Shown here piece by piece: positions 1 through 6,154 of a DNA stretch of 8,022 bases. The position numbers and the translations under genes were made by a program. The stretch spans positions 1 to 8,022 of the forward strand of contig CAYQAS010000163.1 of NCBI GenBank assembly GCA_964415525.1, in the 5' to 3' direction. Positions within the stretch are counted from its first letter, which is position 1. Every line of letters starts with the position of its first letter. Source of the DNA: CAZPUI01 sp964415525. Its GTDB lineage: Bacteria > Acidobacteriota > Holophagae > Holophagales > Holophagaceae. The notes under the pieces are model-generated. The model did no database searches. It worked only from the letters and a program-made list of their open reading frames with translations, and was not told where the DNA came from.

Positions 1-261
1 CTTTTCGCCGCGACCTCCGATCCCGGCACCGTAGAGCGTTTCCTGCGCGAGATCCTCACCCCTTCAGAAGTGCACGGCATCAGCTCCCGGTGGGAGTTGG
101 TGAAGCGCCTCCGGGCCGGAGAAAGCCAACGGCACATCGCCGGCGAGCTCGGCCTGAGCCTGTGCAAGATCACCCGGGGCTCCCGGGAGCTGAAGCGGGA
201 GGACTCCGCCCTGAGGACCATGCTGGACCTGCTGGAGCGCCTCGGCCCGACGGCCGAATAG
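1..261 (+). CDS. trpR: Trp repressor family protein (TrpR-like), 3' part only
   Basis: The reading frame is open from base 1 to the TAG at 259-261, giving 86 residues of a protein whose start lies before the window. Seen: LTPSE followed by a helix-turn-helix stretch, GESQRHIAGELGLS and then KITRGSRELK. This lines up closely with E. coli TrpR (LTPDE, MSQRELKNELG, TITRGSNSLK). TrpR-family proteins are small dimeric DNA-binding proteins that bind tryptophan as co-repressor and block operators of trp genes. The GTG at 70 is not the true start, because TrpR-like sequence (FLREILTPSE) continues upstream of it. The tryptophan synthase gene 51 bases downstream on the same strand fits a tryptophan-responsive regulator made with its target. 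No CTAG-centred operator like the E. coli one is visible in the gap, so the operator is probably upstream. The ligand is inferred from family and neighbour. Confidence 0.85.
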   Translation, partial: LFAATSDPGTVERFLREILTPSEVHGISSRWELVKRLRAGESQRHIAGELGLSLCKITRGSRELKREDSALRTMLDLLERLGPTAE

Positions 262-312
262 CGTCCCTCATCCACCTCCCCGTCGCGCGGCGCATCGCCG
301 CCTGGAGTCGTC

Positions 313-1698
313 ATGTCCGGATTCCGCAACGTCCTGTCCCCCGACCAGATGCCCACTTCCTGGTACAACCTGGCCGCGGACCTGCCCCGCGCCCCCCTGC
401 CGCCCCTCGGACCCGACGGGAATCCGGTCGCCCCCGAGATGCTCGCACCGGTCTTCCCCATGAACCTCATCGAACAGGAGATGAGCCAGGAGCGCTGGAT
501 TCCCATCCCGGAGCCCGTGCTGGAGATCCTGCAACGCTTCCGTCCCACGCCCCTGCACCGCGCCCGTGCCCTTGAGCAGGCCCTCGGAACCCCCGCCCGA
601 ATCTACTTCAAGAACGAGAGTGTGAGCCCCGCTGGCAGCCACAAGGTCAACACCGCCATCCCGCAGGCCTACTACAACAAGATCGCCGGCATCGAGCGCG
701 TCACCAGCGAGACCGGCGCGGGCCAGTGGGGCTCCTCCATAAGCTATGCCTGCAGCCAGTTTGGCCTGGCGTGCAAGGTCTTCATGGTGCGCGTGAGCTA
801 CGACCAGAAACCGTTCCGCCGGATCATGATGAACACCTGGGGGGGCACCTGCATCCCGAGCCCCAGCCCTGAGACGGCCGCAGGTCGCGCCATCCTCGCC
901 CAGGATCCGAACAACACCGGCAGCCTGGGCATTGCCATCAGCGAAGCGGTGGAAGCCGCCGTCAGTGATCCCACCGGCAAGACCCGCTACACCCTGGGCA
1001 GCGTGCTCAACCACGTGCTGCTGCACCAGACGGTCATCGGCCTCGAAGCCCAGAAGCAGCTCGCCCTCATGGGTGAGAAAAAGGTCGACACCGTCATCGG
1101 GTGCGTGGGCGGCGGCTCGAACTTCGCGGGACTGAGCTTCCCGTTTGTGCGTGAGAAGATCCACGGCGCCGAGATCGACATCATCCCCGTGGAGCCCGCC
1201 TCCTGCCCCACCCTCACCCGCGCCCCCTACGTCTATGATCATGGCGACGTGGCCCGCATGACGCCCCTGCTGCCCATGCACAGCCTCGGCCACACGTTCA
1301 TGCCCCCCGGCATCCACGCCGGCGGCCTGCGCTACCACGGCATGGCGCCCCTGGTCAGCCAGACGGTGGTGGACGGCCTGACGCGCCCCGTCGCCGTGCA
1401 GCAGCTGGAGTGCTTCGAGGCCGCCCTGCTCTTCGCCCGCACTGAGGGCATCATTCCCGCCCCCGAAAGCAGCCACGCCATCGCCGTGGCCATCCAGGAG
1501 GCCATCAAGGCGAGGGAGGAAGGCAAGGAGAAGGTCATCCTCTTCAACCTCAGTGGCCACGGCCTGATGGATCTGAATGGCTACGCCGCCTACATGGAAG
1601 GCCGCCTGGAGAATCACAGCCTCTCCACCGAGGACATGGCCCTGAGCCTCGCCTGCCTGGAGGGCCTGCCCAAACCGCAGGTCCCCGCCCTGGTCTGA
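313..1698 (+). CDS. trpB2: Tryptophan synthase beta chain, TrpB2 type
   Basis: A 461-residue cytoplasmic PLP enzyme that joins indole and L-serine to form L-tryptophan. Seen: the SHK motif with the probable Schiff-base lysine K111, ETGAGQWG with the probable catalytic glutamate E133, the glycine-rich phosphate-binding loop GGGSN (266-270), and SGHG (414-417) near the C-terminus. It belongs to the longer TrpB2 group, not the roughly 400-residue TrpB1 partner of TrpA. The diagnostic points are the extended N-terminus (SWYNLAADLP), the insert around residues 160-225 and the GCVGGGSNFAG form of the loop. TrpB2 proteins often act without a stable TrpA complex and may salvage free indole; no trpA lies in the window. 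The ATG at 313 is preceded by TGGAG at 303-307, five bases away. It follows the TrpR-like gene by 51 bases, so the two are probably co-transcribed. A weak 6-bp hairpin (287-301) sits just before the ribosome-binding site. Confidence 0.95.
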   Translation: MSGFRNVLSPDQMPTSWYNLAADLPRAPLPPLGPDGNPVAPEMLAPVFPMNLIEQEMSQERWIPIPEPVLEILQRFRPTPLHRARALEQALGTPARIYFKNESVSPAGSHKVNTAIPQAYYNKIAGIERVTSETGAGQWGSSISYACSQFGLACKVFMVRVSYDQKPFRRIMMNTWGGTCIPSPSPETAAGRAILAQDPNNTGSLGIAISEAVEAAVSDPTGKTRYTLGSVLNHVLLHQTVIGLEAQKQLALMGEKKVDTVIGCVGGGSNFAGLSFPFVREKIHGAEIDIIPVEPASCPTLTRAPYVYDHGDVARMTPLLPMHSLGHTFMPPGIHAGGLRYHGMAPLVSQTVVDGLTRPVAVQQLECFEAALLFARTEGIIPAPESSHAIAVAIQEAIKAREEGKEKVILFNLSGHGLMDLNGYAAYMEGRLENHSLSTEDMALSLACLEGLPKPQVPALV

Positions 1699-1710
1699 TC
1701 GCTTGCGGTA

Positions 1711-1746
1711 GCGAAGGAGCCCTGGTCAGCGCCGGGGCTCCGTCGC
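1711..1746. terminator. Hairpin between convergent genes, possible bidirectional terminator
   Basis: GGAGCCC at 1716-1722 pairs with GGGCTCC at 1735-1741. The stem extends through GCGA/TCGC (1711-1714 with 1743-1746) past one mismatch, leaving a 12-base loop. It fills the 50-base gap between the stop of trpB2 and the stop of the pentapeptide gene on the other strand, where a shared terminator is expected. Neither strand shows a T-tract after the stem, so it is not a classical intrinsic terminator. Confidence 0.45.
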
Positions 1747-1748
1747 GC

Positions 1749-2945
1749 TCAGTCCCAGTTCTCCAGGGACTCATCCGAGATGCCAATCACCGTGGAGGTG
1801 TTCAGGAGCAGGAGCGGGAAGGTAACGCCCTGCCCACCCGAGGCGCCCATGGACTCCACCTTGCAGTCTCGAAGCACGACCCAGCGGTCCTTGTTCAAGT
1901 CGTCGGAAATGCGCACCCCGGCATCGACGGCGAGGTCGCCCGTCAGGATGCGGCGATCCATGAAGAAGCTGATGCGATGAACCTGGGAGGAGCCCGATGG
2001 CGGCGCGAGCCACAGGTGCCCCTCGTCGCAGGTGGGCACCACCATGGTGGCGACATCCGCCCGGAGTCCGAAGAACGAGAGCTCCTGGGTGAGCTGGGGA
2101 TGCTTCACCGCCTGGAGCTTGAGCAACTCCCCCGGGCGGTTGAGGTATTCGAGGAAATCCTTCGTCACCGGCAGGGCGAACTGCCCCGTGATCCACCCGG
2201 ATTCGGTGAAGATCTTGGCGGGAATGTTCCGCACCGGAGGCTTGGGCGTGCTCGCGATGGAGCCCTCCGCCGCCTGCCCGGGCAGCCAATCCATCGGGTC
2301 ATGAGGGACGACGACAGGAGGCTGGCCAGCCGGGGCGGCTCCGGGGAGGGGCATCGCGACCATCGGGGCAGGCGCGCTGGGCCTCGGCATGGGCCGTGGA
2401 ACATAGCCGGATGCCAGCGGTTGGATCGCAGGCGACACCGCCGCTCCGGCAGGCGCCACATCCGTCAGCTCCGCATCCCGAAGCAGAACCCCACGCATGG
2501 AGGCCTCCGTGAAGATGGCATCCTCCAGTCCAGCGTTGCGGAAATCCGTATTGATCAGGCGGGCCCGGGTGAAATCCGCGCCCCGGAAATCTCCTCGGGT
2601 ACAGATCGCTTTGCTGAGGTCAGCCCCTCGGAACACCGCCTTGACGGCCCTTGCCCCGTGGAGGTTGGCATCCGTGAGGTTGGCCTTGATGAGACTGGCA
2701 TGGTCCAACTTGGTGCCTTCGAGCAGGCAACGAGAGAGGTCCACTTCCCGAAAATCCGCCCGGGTGCAGTTGGATTCGGACAAACGGTTGCCGCTCAACC
2801 GCGCCCCGACGAAGCTCGCGCCTGTGAAGTCCAGGCGCTGAAGGTCGATGCCCCGCAGATCCAGGCCGGACAGGTTGATGTTCTGGAAGCTCTTCCGTTT
2901 GTCCTGAATCCGCGAGATGAGCTCTTCCCGGGTGATATCGGCCAT
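1749..2945 (-). CDS. Pentapeptide-repeat protein with proline-rich linker and unknown C-terminal domain
   Basis: A 398-residue protein in three visible parts. Residues 1-22 form a short charged helix (MADITREEL...). Residues 23-155 hold about 25 pentapeptide repeats of the A(D/N)LXX kind, such as ANLTD, ANLHG, ADLSK and ADFTR, which in this family fold as a right-handed four-sided beta-helix. Residues 160-240 are rich in Pro and Ala and look like a flexible linker. Residues 241-398 form a separate domain (IPAKIF...GWITGQFALP...ISFFMDRR...TVIGIS) that I do not recognise. No signal peptide or membrane segment is seen. The ATG at 2945 is chosen over an in-frame ATG at 3038 because AGGGGGA lies 4-6 bases before it and the 31 extra residues look non-coding. 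It starts 102 bases after the hydro-lyase beta stop on the same strand, but nothing suggests a metabolic link. The function is unknown; a protein scaffold or interaction role is only a guess. Confidence 0.85.
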   Translation of the reverse strand: MADITREELISRIQDKRKSFQNINLSGLDLRGIDLQRLDFTGASFVGARLSGNRLSESNCTRADFREVDLSRCLLEGTKLDHASLIKANLTDANLHGARAVKAVFRGADLSKAICTRGDFRGADFTRARLINTDFRNAGLEDAIFTEASMRGVLLRDAELTDVAPAGAAVSPAIQPLASGYVPRPMPRPSAPAPMVAMPLPGAAPAGQPPVVVPHDPMDWLPGQAAEGSIASTPKPPVRNIPAKIFTESGWITGQFALPVTKDFLEYLNRPGELLKLQAVKHPQLTQELSFFGLRADVATMVVPTCDEGHLWLAPPSGSSQVHRISFFMDRRILTGDLAVDAGVRISDDLNKDRWVVLRDCKVESMGASGGQGVTFPLLLLNTSTVIGISDESLENWD

Positions 2946-2949
2946 GGCT

Positions 2950-2956
2950 TCCCCCT
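2950..2956 (-). promoter_or_regulatory. Ribosome-binding site that sets the pentapeptide gene start
   Basis: On the minus strand this reads AGGGGGA, four bases before the ATG at 2945. It supports that start over the ATG at 3038, which would add 31 unlikely residues. Confidence 0.65.
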
Positions 2957-2973
2957 GTGCACAGCATGAAGCA

Positions 2974-3032
2974 GCGGGACCCGAGGTGAAAGGCCCCGGA
3001 TCAAACCCGGCACCATTCCCTTCGGATCCCGC
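2974..3032. other. Weak long-loop inverted repeat between the hydro-lyase beta and pentapeptide genes
   Basis: GCGGGACCCGA (2974-2984) and TCGGATCCCGC (3022-3032) pair over 11 positions, with one G-U wobble in the minus-strand transcript. The loop is 37 bases. It lies just after the last gene of the hydro-lyase operon and could mark its end, but it has no T-tract and the loop is long. It does not share the tandem-unit structure of the repeats inside the operon. Confidence 0.3.
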
Positions 3033-3047
3033 AGACACCAGCCTGAA

Positions 3048-3602
3048 TCAGGCCTTCCGGTACTGGGCCGGGCCTTCCTGGTAGAGGTTGCGGCCCGTGC
3101 GGTCGATGGCGACCACCAGGGGCAGATCTTCCACTTCCATCTGGTAGATGGCTTCGGGGCCCAAGTCCTCGTAGGCGATGCAGGTGGATTTCTTGATGCA
3201 CTTGGCGATGAGCGCCCCCGCGCCGCCGGTGGCCGCGAAATAGACCGCGCCGTGGTGCTTCATGGCATCCACCGTCTTCACGTCGCGGGTGCCCTTGCCG
3301 ATCATTCCGCCGAGGCCCTCGGCGATCAGGCGCGGGGAAAAGGCATCCATGCGGCCCGATGTGGTGGGGCCGGCGCTCCCCACGGCCTTCCCAGGCGGCG
3401 TGGGCGTGGGACCGGCGAAGTAGATCACCGTGCCCTTGAGGTCCATGGGCAGGGGCTCGCCCTTGTCCAGCAGCGCCACCAGGCGCATGTGGGCCTGGTC
3501 ACGAGCGGTGTAGATGGTGCCGGTCAGACGCACCTCCTCGCCCATGGCGAGGGAATCGACGACGTCGGCGGTCAGAGGCGTTGTGATCATGCGAACAGAC
3601 AT
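3048..3602 (-). CDS. Class I fumarase-type Fe-S hydro-lyase, beta subunit (probable mesaconase)
   Basis: A 184-residue protein matching the C-terminal (beta) domain of class I fumarases and L-tartrate dehydratases. With the alpha subunit it hydrates a trans double bond, either fumarate to malate or mesaconate to (S)-citramalate. Seen: an N-terminal LTGTIYTARDQAH segment (26-38), the GPT(P)TPPGK stretch (64-72), the family's GPTTSGRMD signature (78-86), GKGTRD (102-107), HHGAVYFAATGGAGAL (116-131) and a C-terminal IDRTGRNLYQ. No Fe-S cysteines are expected in this subunit. The ATG at 3602 has AGGAA six bases upstream; the frame stays open further upstream, but through repeat DNA. The gap to the alpha gene is 134 bases and is filled by an inverted repeat, unusual for subunits that must be made in equal amounts. 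The mesaconase reading comes from methylaspartate ammonia-lyase in the same operon; sequence alone cannot exclude fumarase or tartrate dehydratase. Confidence 0.9.
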   Translation of the reverse strand: MSVRMITTPLTADVVDSLAMGEEVRLTGTIYTARDQAHMRLVALLDKGEPLPMDLKGTVIYFAGPTPTPPGKAVGSAGPTTSGRMDAFSPRLIAEGLGGMIGKGTRDVKTVDAMKHHGAVYFAATGGAGALIAKCIKKSTCIAYEDLGPEAIYQMEVEDLPLVVAIDRTGRNLYQEGPAQYRKA

Positions 3603-3633
3603 GGCGGGTTCCTGTGTCAAAAGCAAAAGGAAT

Positions 3634-3726
3634 GCACCACGGAGGGCACTGAGAACACGGCGAAAGACATGGATGAAACCAGGTCGACCTTGGCTTCTCT
3701 CCGTGTGCTCCGTGTGCTCCGTGGTG
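3634..3726. repeat. Intercistronic inverted repeat of 9-bp CACGGAG units (copy A)
   Basis: The left arm (3634-3666) contains CACCACGGAG followed by two degenerate 9-bp units. The right arm (3694-3726) is the reverse complement, with cleaner CTCCGTGTG units ending in CTCCGTGGTG. The arms match at roughly three quarters of positions. The apex holds the perfect 10-bp palindrome AGGTCGACCT (3681-3690). The element takes up most of the 134-base gap between the alpha and beta subunit genes. Read as protein, such arrays give spurious TTEHTE-type peptides. The same unit recurs at 6155-6290, so it is a dispersed family. Its function is unknown; transcript stability or partial termination is possible. 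Confidence 0.85.
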
Positions 3727-3736
3727 AAAACGTCTT

Positions 3737-4582
3737 TTACAGCTCGATGGTCGCGTGGCGGGCGGCGTGGCAGTTGAGGTTCACGGCCACCGGAAGGCTG
3801 GCCATGTGGCAGGGATAAATCTCCACGTGCACCGCGAGGGCCGTCGTGCGGCCGCCGAGGCCCTGGGGACCGACGCCGGTGGCGTTGACGCGGTCGAGCA
3901 CCTTCTGCTCGAAGGCGGCGTAGCGCGGGTCGGGATGCGGCTCGCCGACGTGGCGCAGCAGGGCCTTCTTCGCGAGCTTGGGAGCCGTCTCGAAGTTGCC
4001 GCCGATGCCCACACCGATGATCACCGGCGGACAAGGATTGCCACCCGCCAGCAGGATGGTCTCGACGATGAAGTCCACCACGGCATCCGGTCCCTGAGTG
4101 GGTTTCATCATGATCAGCCGGCTCATGTTCTCGGAGCCGCCGCCCTTGGGGGCCAGGGTGATCTTCAGGCCGTCGCCGGGGACGAGTTCCACGTGGAACA
4201 CCGGCGGGCCGTTGATACCCGTGTTCTTGCGGGTGAAGAGGGGATCCTCGACGACGCTGTTGCGGAGGTAGCCGGCCTTCCAGCCCGCCGCGGTACCCCG
4301 GGTGATGGCGTCAAACAGCGTGCCGCCGGTGATCCGCAGATCCTGCCCCAGCTCCACGAAGTAGACCGCCACGCCGGTGTCCTGACAGAGCGGCACACGA
4401 TCCTTGGCGGCGATGCCCGCATTCTCGATCAGCTGCTCAAGCTGGGAGCGGCCCAAGGCCGACTCTTCCTTGGCGACGGCGCAGGCGATGGCCTGATGCA
4501 CGTCCTGGGGCAGATCAAAGGCCGCCGTCAGGCAGAGGGAAGCGACCTGCTTCTCGATGGTTTCAACGGAGAGTTCACGCAT
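3737..4582 (-). CDS. Class I fumarase-type Fe-S hydro-lyase, alpha subunit (probable mesaconase)
   Basis: A 281-residue protein of the N-terminal (alpha) family of two-subunit class I fumarases, the normal length for this subunit. It carries the oxygen-sensitive [4Fe-4S] cluster that binds substrate. The three expected cluster cysteines are visible: C66 in PLCQDTG, C184 in GGNPCPPVIIGVGIGG and C271 in NLNCHAARH. Other family segments are APKGGGSENMSR (144-155) and GVGPQGLGGRTTALAVH (226-242). The ATG at 4582 has AAAGG six bases upstream. It is followed on the same strand by the beta subunit gene and preceded, 194 bases away, by the P-loop/SAD gene. With methylaspartate ammonia-lyase further upstream, the likely reaction is mesaconate plus water to (S)-citramalate in the methylaspartate route of glutamate degradation. 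Class I fumarases often accept both fumarate and mesaconate, so a dual role is quite possible. Confidence 0.93.
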   Translation of the reverse strand: MRELSVETIEKQVASLCLTAAFDLPQDVHQAIACAVAKEESALGRSQLEQLIENAGIAAKDRVPLCQDTGVAVYFVELGQDLRITGGTLFDAITRGTAAGWKAGYLRNSVVEDPLFTRKNTGINGPPVFHVELVPGDGLKITLAPKGGGSENMSRLIMMKPTQGPDAVVDFIVETILLAGGNPCPPVIIGVGIGGNFETAPKLAKKALLRHVGEPHPDPRYAAFEQKVLDRVNATGVGPQGLGGRTTALAVHVEIYPCHMASLPVAVNLNCHAARHATIEL

Positions 4583-4599
4583 GGAAGCCTTTCAGGAAA

Positions 4600-4763
4600 A
4601 CTGAAATCGCAGAGGACACAGAAGAGGCAAGAGGTCGGAGAGAAAGCAGATGGGGAACGGAATTCGAGTGATCCCGCCTTGTGTGGATTCCTTGGTTCCT
4701 TCCCTCCGTGCCCTCCTCAATTGCTCTGTGCTCTCAGTGCTCTCTGTGATTTCTTTTGAAGTT
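4600..4763. repeat. Intercistronic inverted repeat, diverged CTCTGTG-type (copy B)
   Basis: GAAATCGCAGAG at 4603-4614 pairs with CTCTGTGATTTC at 4742-4753 (11 of 12), and a looser match continues inward. The right arm contains 9-bp units TGCTCTGTG, CTCTCAGTG and CTCTCTGTG (4722-4748). The left arm has the CAGAGGACACAGAAGAGG counterpart. It occupies most of the 194-base gap between the P-loop/SAD gene and the hydro-lyase alpha gene. The unit has the same 9-bp spacing as the CACGGAG copies but a different core, so it is either a diverged copy or a sister family. No coding ORF is supported in this gap. Confidence 0.75.
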
Positions 4764-4776
4764 GTCTTTCCGAATC

Positions 4777-5751
4777 CTACCGATAGTCCTTGTCCCCTGA
4801 GCCAGGCCCATCGTTGTGCATCTGGGTGACCTGGACCGGGGCGTGCTCGTGGAAGATCTCGATGGGCTCCTCGCCCACAATGCCCACCATCAGGTATTTG
4901 CCTGAGATGGGATCGAACTTGTATTCCTTGATGAGACGGAACTTCTCGATGGCTCCGGTGTGCTTCACGTGGATGCGCTTGCCGGTGCAATAGAAGGCCT
5001 CATCGCCAAACATGACGTAATCGCCATCCCCAGGCGCCACCCGGAGATCCCGATCGATCAGCTCCATCACCCTGCCCTCCAGCTCATCGAGGTCGATGGC
5101 GGGCTTGGTATCGAAGCCGATGATGAAACCGTGCCGGACGTCGGAATGGAGCTGCTTGGGCTCAAAGCCGTAGGCGTCCTTCAGCACCTTGCCCACCAGA
5201 TCCTCCGCCGTGTGCGCCATCAGACGGAAGGGCAGGTTCTCCTGGGCCACCTGCTGAACCCGGATCGGGGAAGGCCCAAAGAGGCTGGGGCGGTAGACCC
5301 GCACTTCCTCGCCGATGCCGAAGATGATCTGGGCGTTGAAGCCGAGCTGGTGGTAGACGAGGTCGAAGTGCTCGATGACCACCCGCTTGCGCGCCGCGAC
5401 GGCCCGCTTGATGGCGTCGACGATCTCGTGCATCTGGTGGAAGGCCAGCTCGTAGCGCACGTCCATGTGGAAGGTGTGCCCCGAGAAGTAGTCGCCCGGG
5501 TTGAAGTCGAAGATGTCCGACGTGCGCTTGTTGATGCCCTCGTCGTCGTTCGTCAGCTCTAGACCCGGAAAGAGGCCTTTGATGAGCGTCGACTTGCCCG
5601 CGCCTTCCGCGCCGATGATCCCGATGAGGAGATCCGTCGGATAGAGGTACTTCTGGCTCAGCTCGCTGCCGAGGATGAAGAGCCGGAACCGTCCCCGCGG
5701 CGCGTAGTAGATCGCCATCCGCAGGTTTTCCTTGATCGGCATGTGCAGCAT
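4777..5751 (-). CDS. P-loop NTPase fused to a degenerate AlaRS-editing-like (SAD) domain
   Basis: A 324-residue protein of unknown function. The N-terminal half (about 1-165) has a clear Walker A motif, GAEGAGKST (47-55, K53), after a hydrophobic strand LLIGIIG. LELTNDDEGIN follows, and then VVIEHFDLVYH (124-134), a possible Walker B-like strand. The C-terminal half (about 170-300) resembles the second additional (editing) domain of alanyl-tRNA synthetase: HTAEDLV (180-186) in place of HTATHLL, then RHGFIIGFD...LDELEGRVMELID, then CTGKRIHVKHTGAI (255-268) in place of CGGTHVxxTGxI. The HxxxH half of the zinc site is broken, and the C-H spacing is five residues instead of three. Some nucleoside kinases are also joined to synthetase-like domains, so a kinase or a tRNA- or amino-acid-sensing role is conceivable but unproven. 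The ATG at 5751 is supported by GAGGTG five bases upstream. Its place among methylaspartate genes suggests a helper or regulatory function. Confidence 0.8.
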   Translation of the reverse strand: MLHMPIKENLRMAIYYAPRGRFRLFILGSELSQKYLYPTDLLIGIIGAEGAGKSTLIKGLFPGLELTNDDEGINKRTSDIFDFNPGDYFSGHTFHMDVRYELAFHQMHEIVDAIKRAVAARKRVVIEHFDLVYHQLGFNAQIIFGIGEEVRVYRPSLFGPSPIRVQQVAQENLPFRLMAHTAEDLVGKVLKDAYGFEPKQLHSDVRHGFIIGFDTKPAIDLDELEGRVMELIDRDLRVAPGDGDYVMFGDEAFYCTGKRIHVKHTGAIEKFRLIKEYKFDPISGKYLMVGIVGEEPIEIFHEHAPVQVTQMHNDGPGSGDKDYR

Positions 5752-5773
5752 CGGGTCACCTCGACTCCCATTG

Positions 5774-5811
5774 TGCAGAGAGACGGAGACTTTGGTCTCC
5801 GTCTCTCTGCA
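5774..5811. repeat. Perfect 17-bp hairpin with 4-base loop before the P-loop/SAD gene
   Basis: Bases 5774-5790 and 5795-5811 are exact reverse complements over 17 positions, separated by the loop TTTG. The core is GAGACGGAGAC. It lies in the 69-base gap between the DUF4387 stop and the P-loop/SAD start, and ends about a dozen bases before the GAGGTG ribosome-binding site. Neither strand has a T-tract after the stem, so it is not a standard intrinsic terminator. An RNA processing, stability or translation-control role is more likely. The GACGGAG core is loosely similar to the CACGGAG repeat unit and could be a remnant of it. Confidence 0.9.
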
Positions 5812-5820
5812 AGGGGGTGG

Positions 5821-6135
5821 CTACATGTCCAGATCGATGGTGAACAGCGGCGCGTGCTGCTGGGCGCCGTAGACGTCCGTGTCGCCCGGGCTGCCGGAGC
5901 GGATCAGTCGGGCGAGGCCGATCTTCACCGCCACGGCGGGGTCGAAGTAGATCACCTTCTCGATGGCGCTCTCCGGAAGACCGTAGGCCTTGGCGATGAC
6001 CGCCTTGTTGATCAGGTTGCGGCGCTTGACCTCGTCGAAGGTCTCGCGGTCGTTGAAGATGATGTCCAGCGTCAGCTTCATGGGGCTGGAGTTCTTGCTG
6101 CGGATGACGCGGGCCAGCTGGCGGATGTTCTTCAT
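5821..6135 (-). CDS. DUF4387 family protein
   Basis: A 104-residue protein matching the small DUF4387 family: MKNIRQLARVIRSKNSSP at the start, LTLDIIFNDRETFDEVKR (21-38), then a C-terminal stretch with DTDVYGAQQHAPLF (85-98). Family members usually sit next to, or are fused with, AtuA/DUF1446 proteins, and here the AtuA gene lies directly upstream. The two probably form a complex or a two-part enzyme; the reaction is not established. The ATG at 6135 is preferred over one at 6180. AAGGA lies seven bases before it, and the 15 extra residues (MLRVLRGESLF...) are a translation of the repeat arm at 6155-6190. No signal peptide or membrane segment is present. Confidence 0.88.
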   Translation of the reverse strand: MKNIRQLARVIRSKNSSPMKLTLDIIFNDRETFDEVKRRNLINKAVIAKAYGLPESAIEKVIYFDPAVAVKIGLARLIRSGSPGDTDVYGAQQHAPLFTIDLDM

Positions 6136-6154
6136 CGCGGGGTCCTTGAAAAGA

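Noticed and set aside
287..301. Six-base-pair hairpin just before trpB2 as a regulatory element
   Set aside because: A stem of this size is common by chance in GC-rich DNA, and no alternative pairing or leader peptide is visible in the 51-base gap.
268..1617. Long open frame of 449 codons on the minus strand across trpB2
   Set aside because: It is antisense to a certain gene, its translation is a low-complexity mix of Gly, Ala, His, Asp and Arg, and it has no family motif. Long antisense frames are expected in high-GC genes.
2946..3047. Separate promoter for the pentapeptide gene
   Set aside because: No convincing -35/-10 pair is visible on the minus strand in this 102-base gap. A promoter of unfamiliar type cannot be excluded.
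3603..4034. Upstream extension of the hydro-lyase beta frame
   Set aside because: The frame is open, but the extra residues include a TTEHTEHTE translation of the repeat and out-of-frame alpha sequence. The ATG at 3602 has a good ribosome-binding site, so no alpha-beta fusion is supported.
3755..4759. Open frame of 334 codons on the plus strand opposite the hydro-lyase alpha gene
   Set aside because: It is antisense to a gene with all three cluster cysteines and crosses repeat DNA at its end. No motif supports it.
5774..5811. Classical intrinsic terminator
   Set aside because: The stem is strong, but no T-tract follows on either strand and a ribosome-binding site and gene follow at once.
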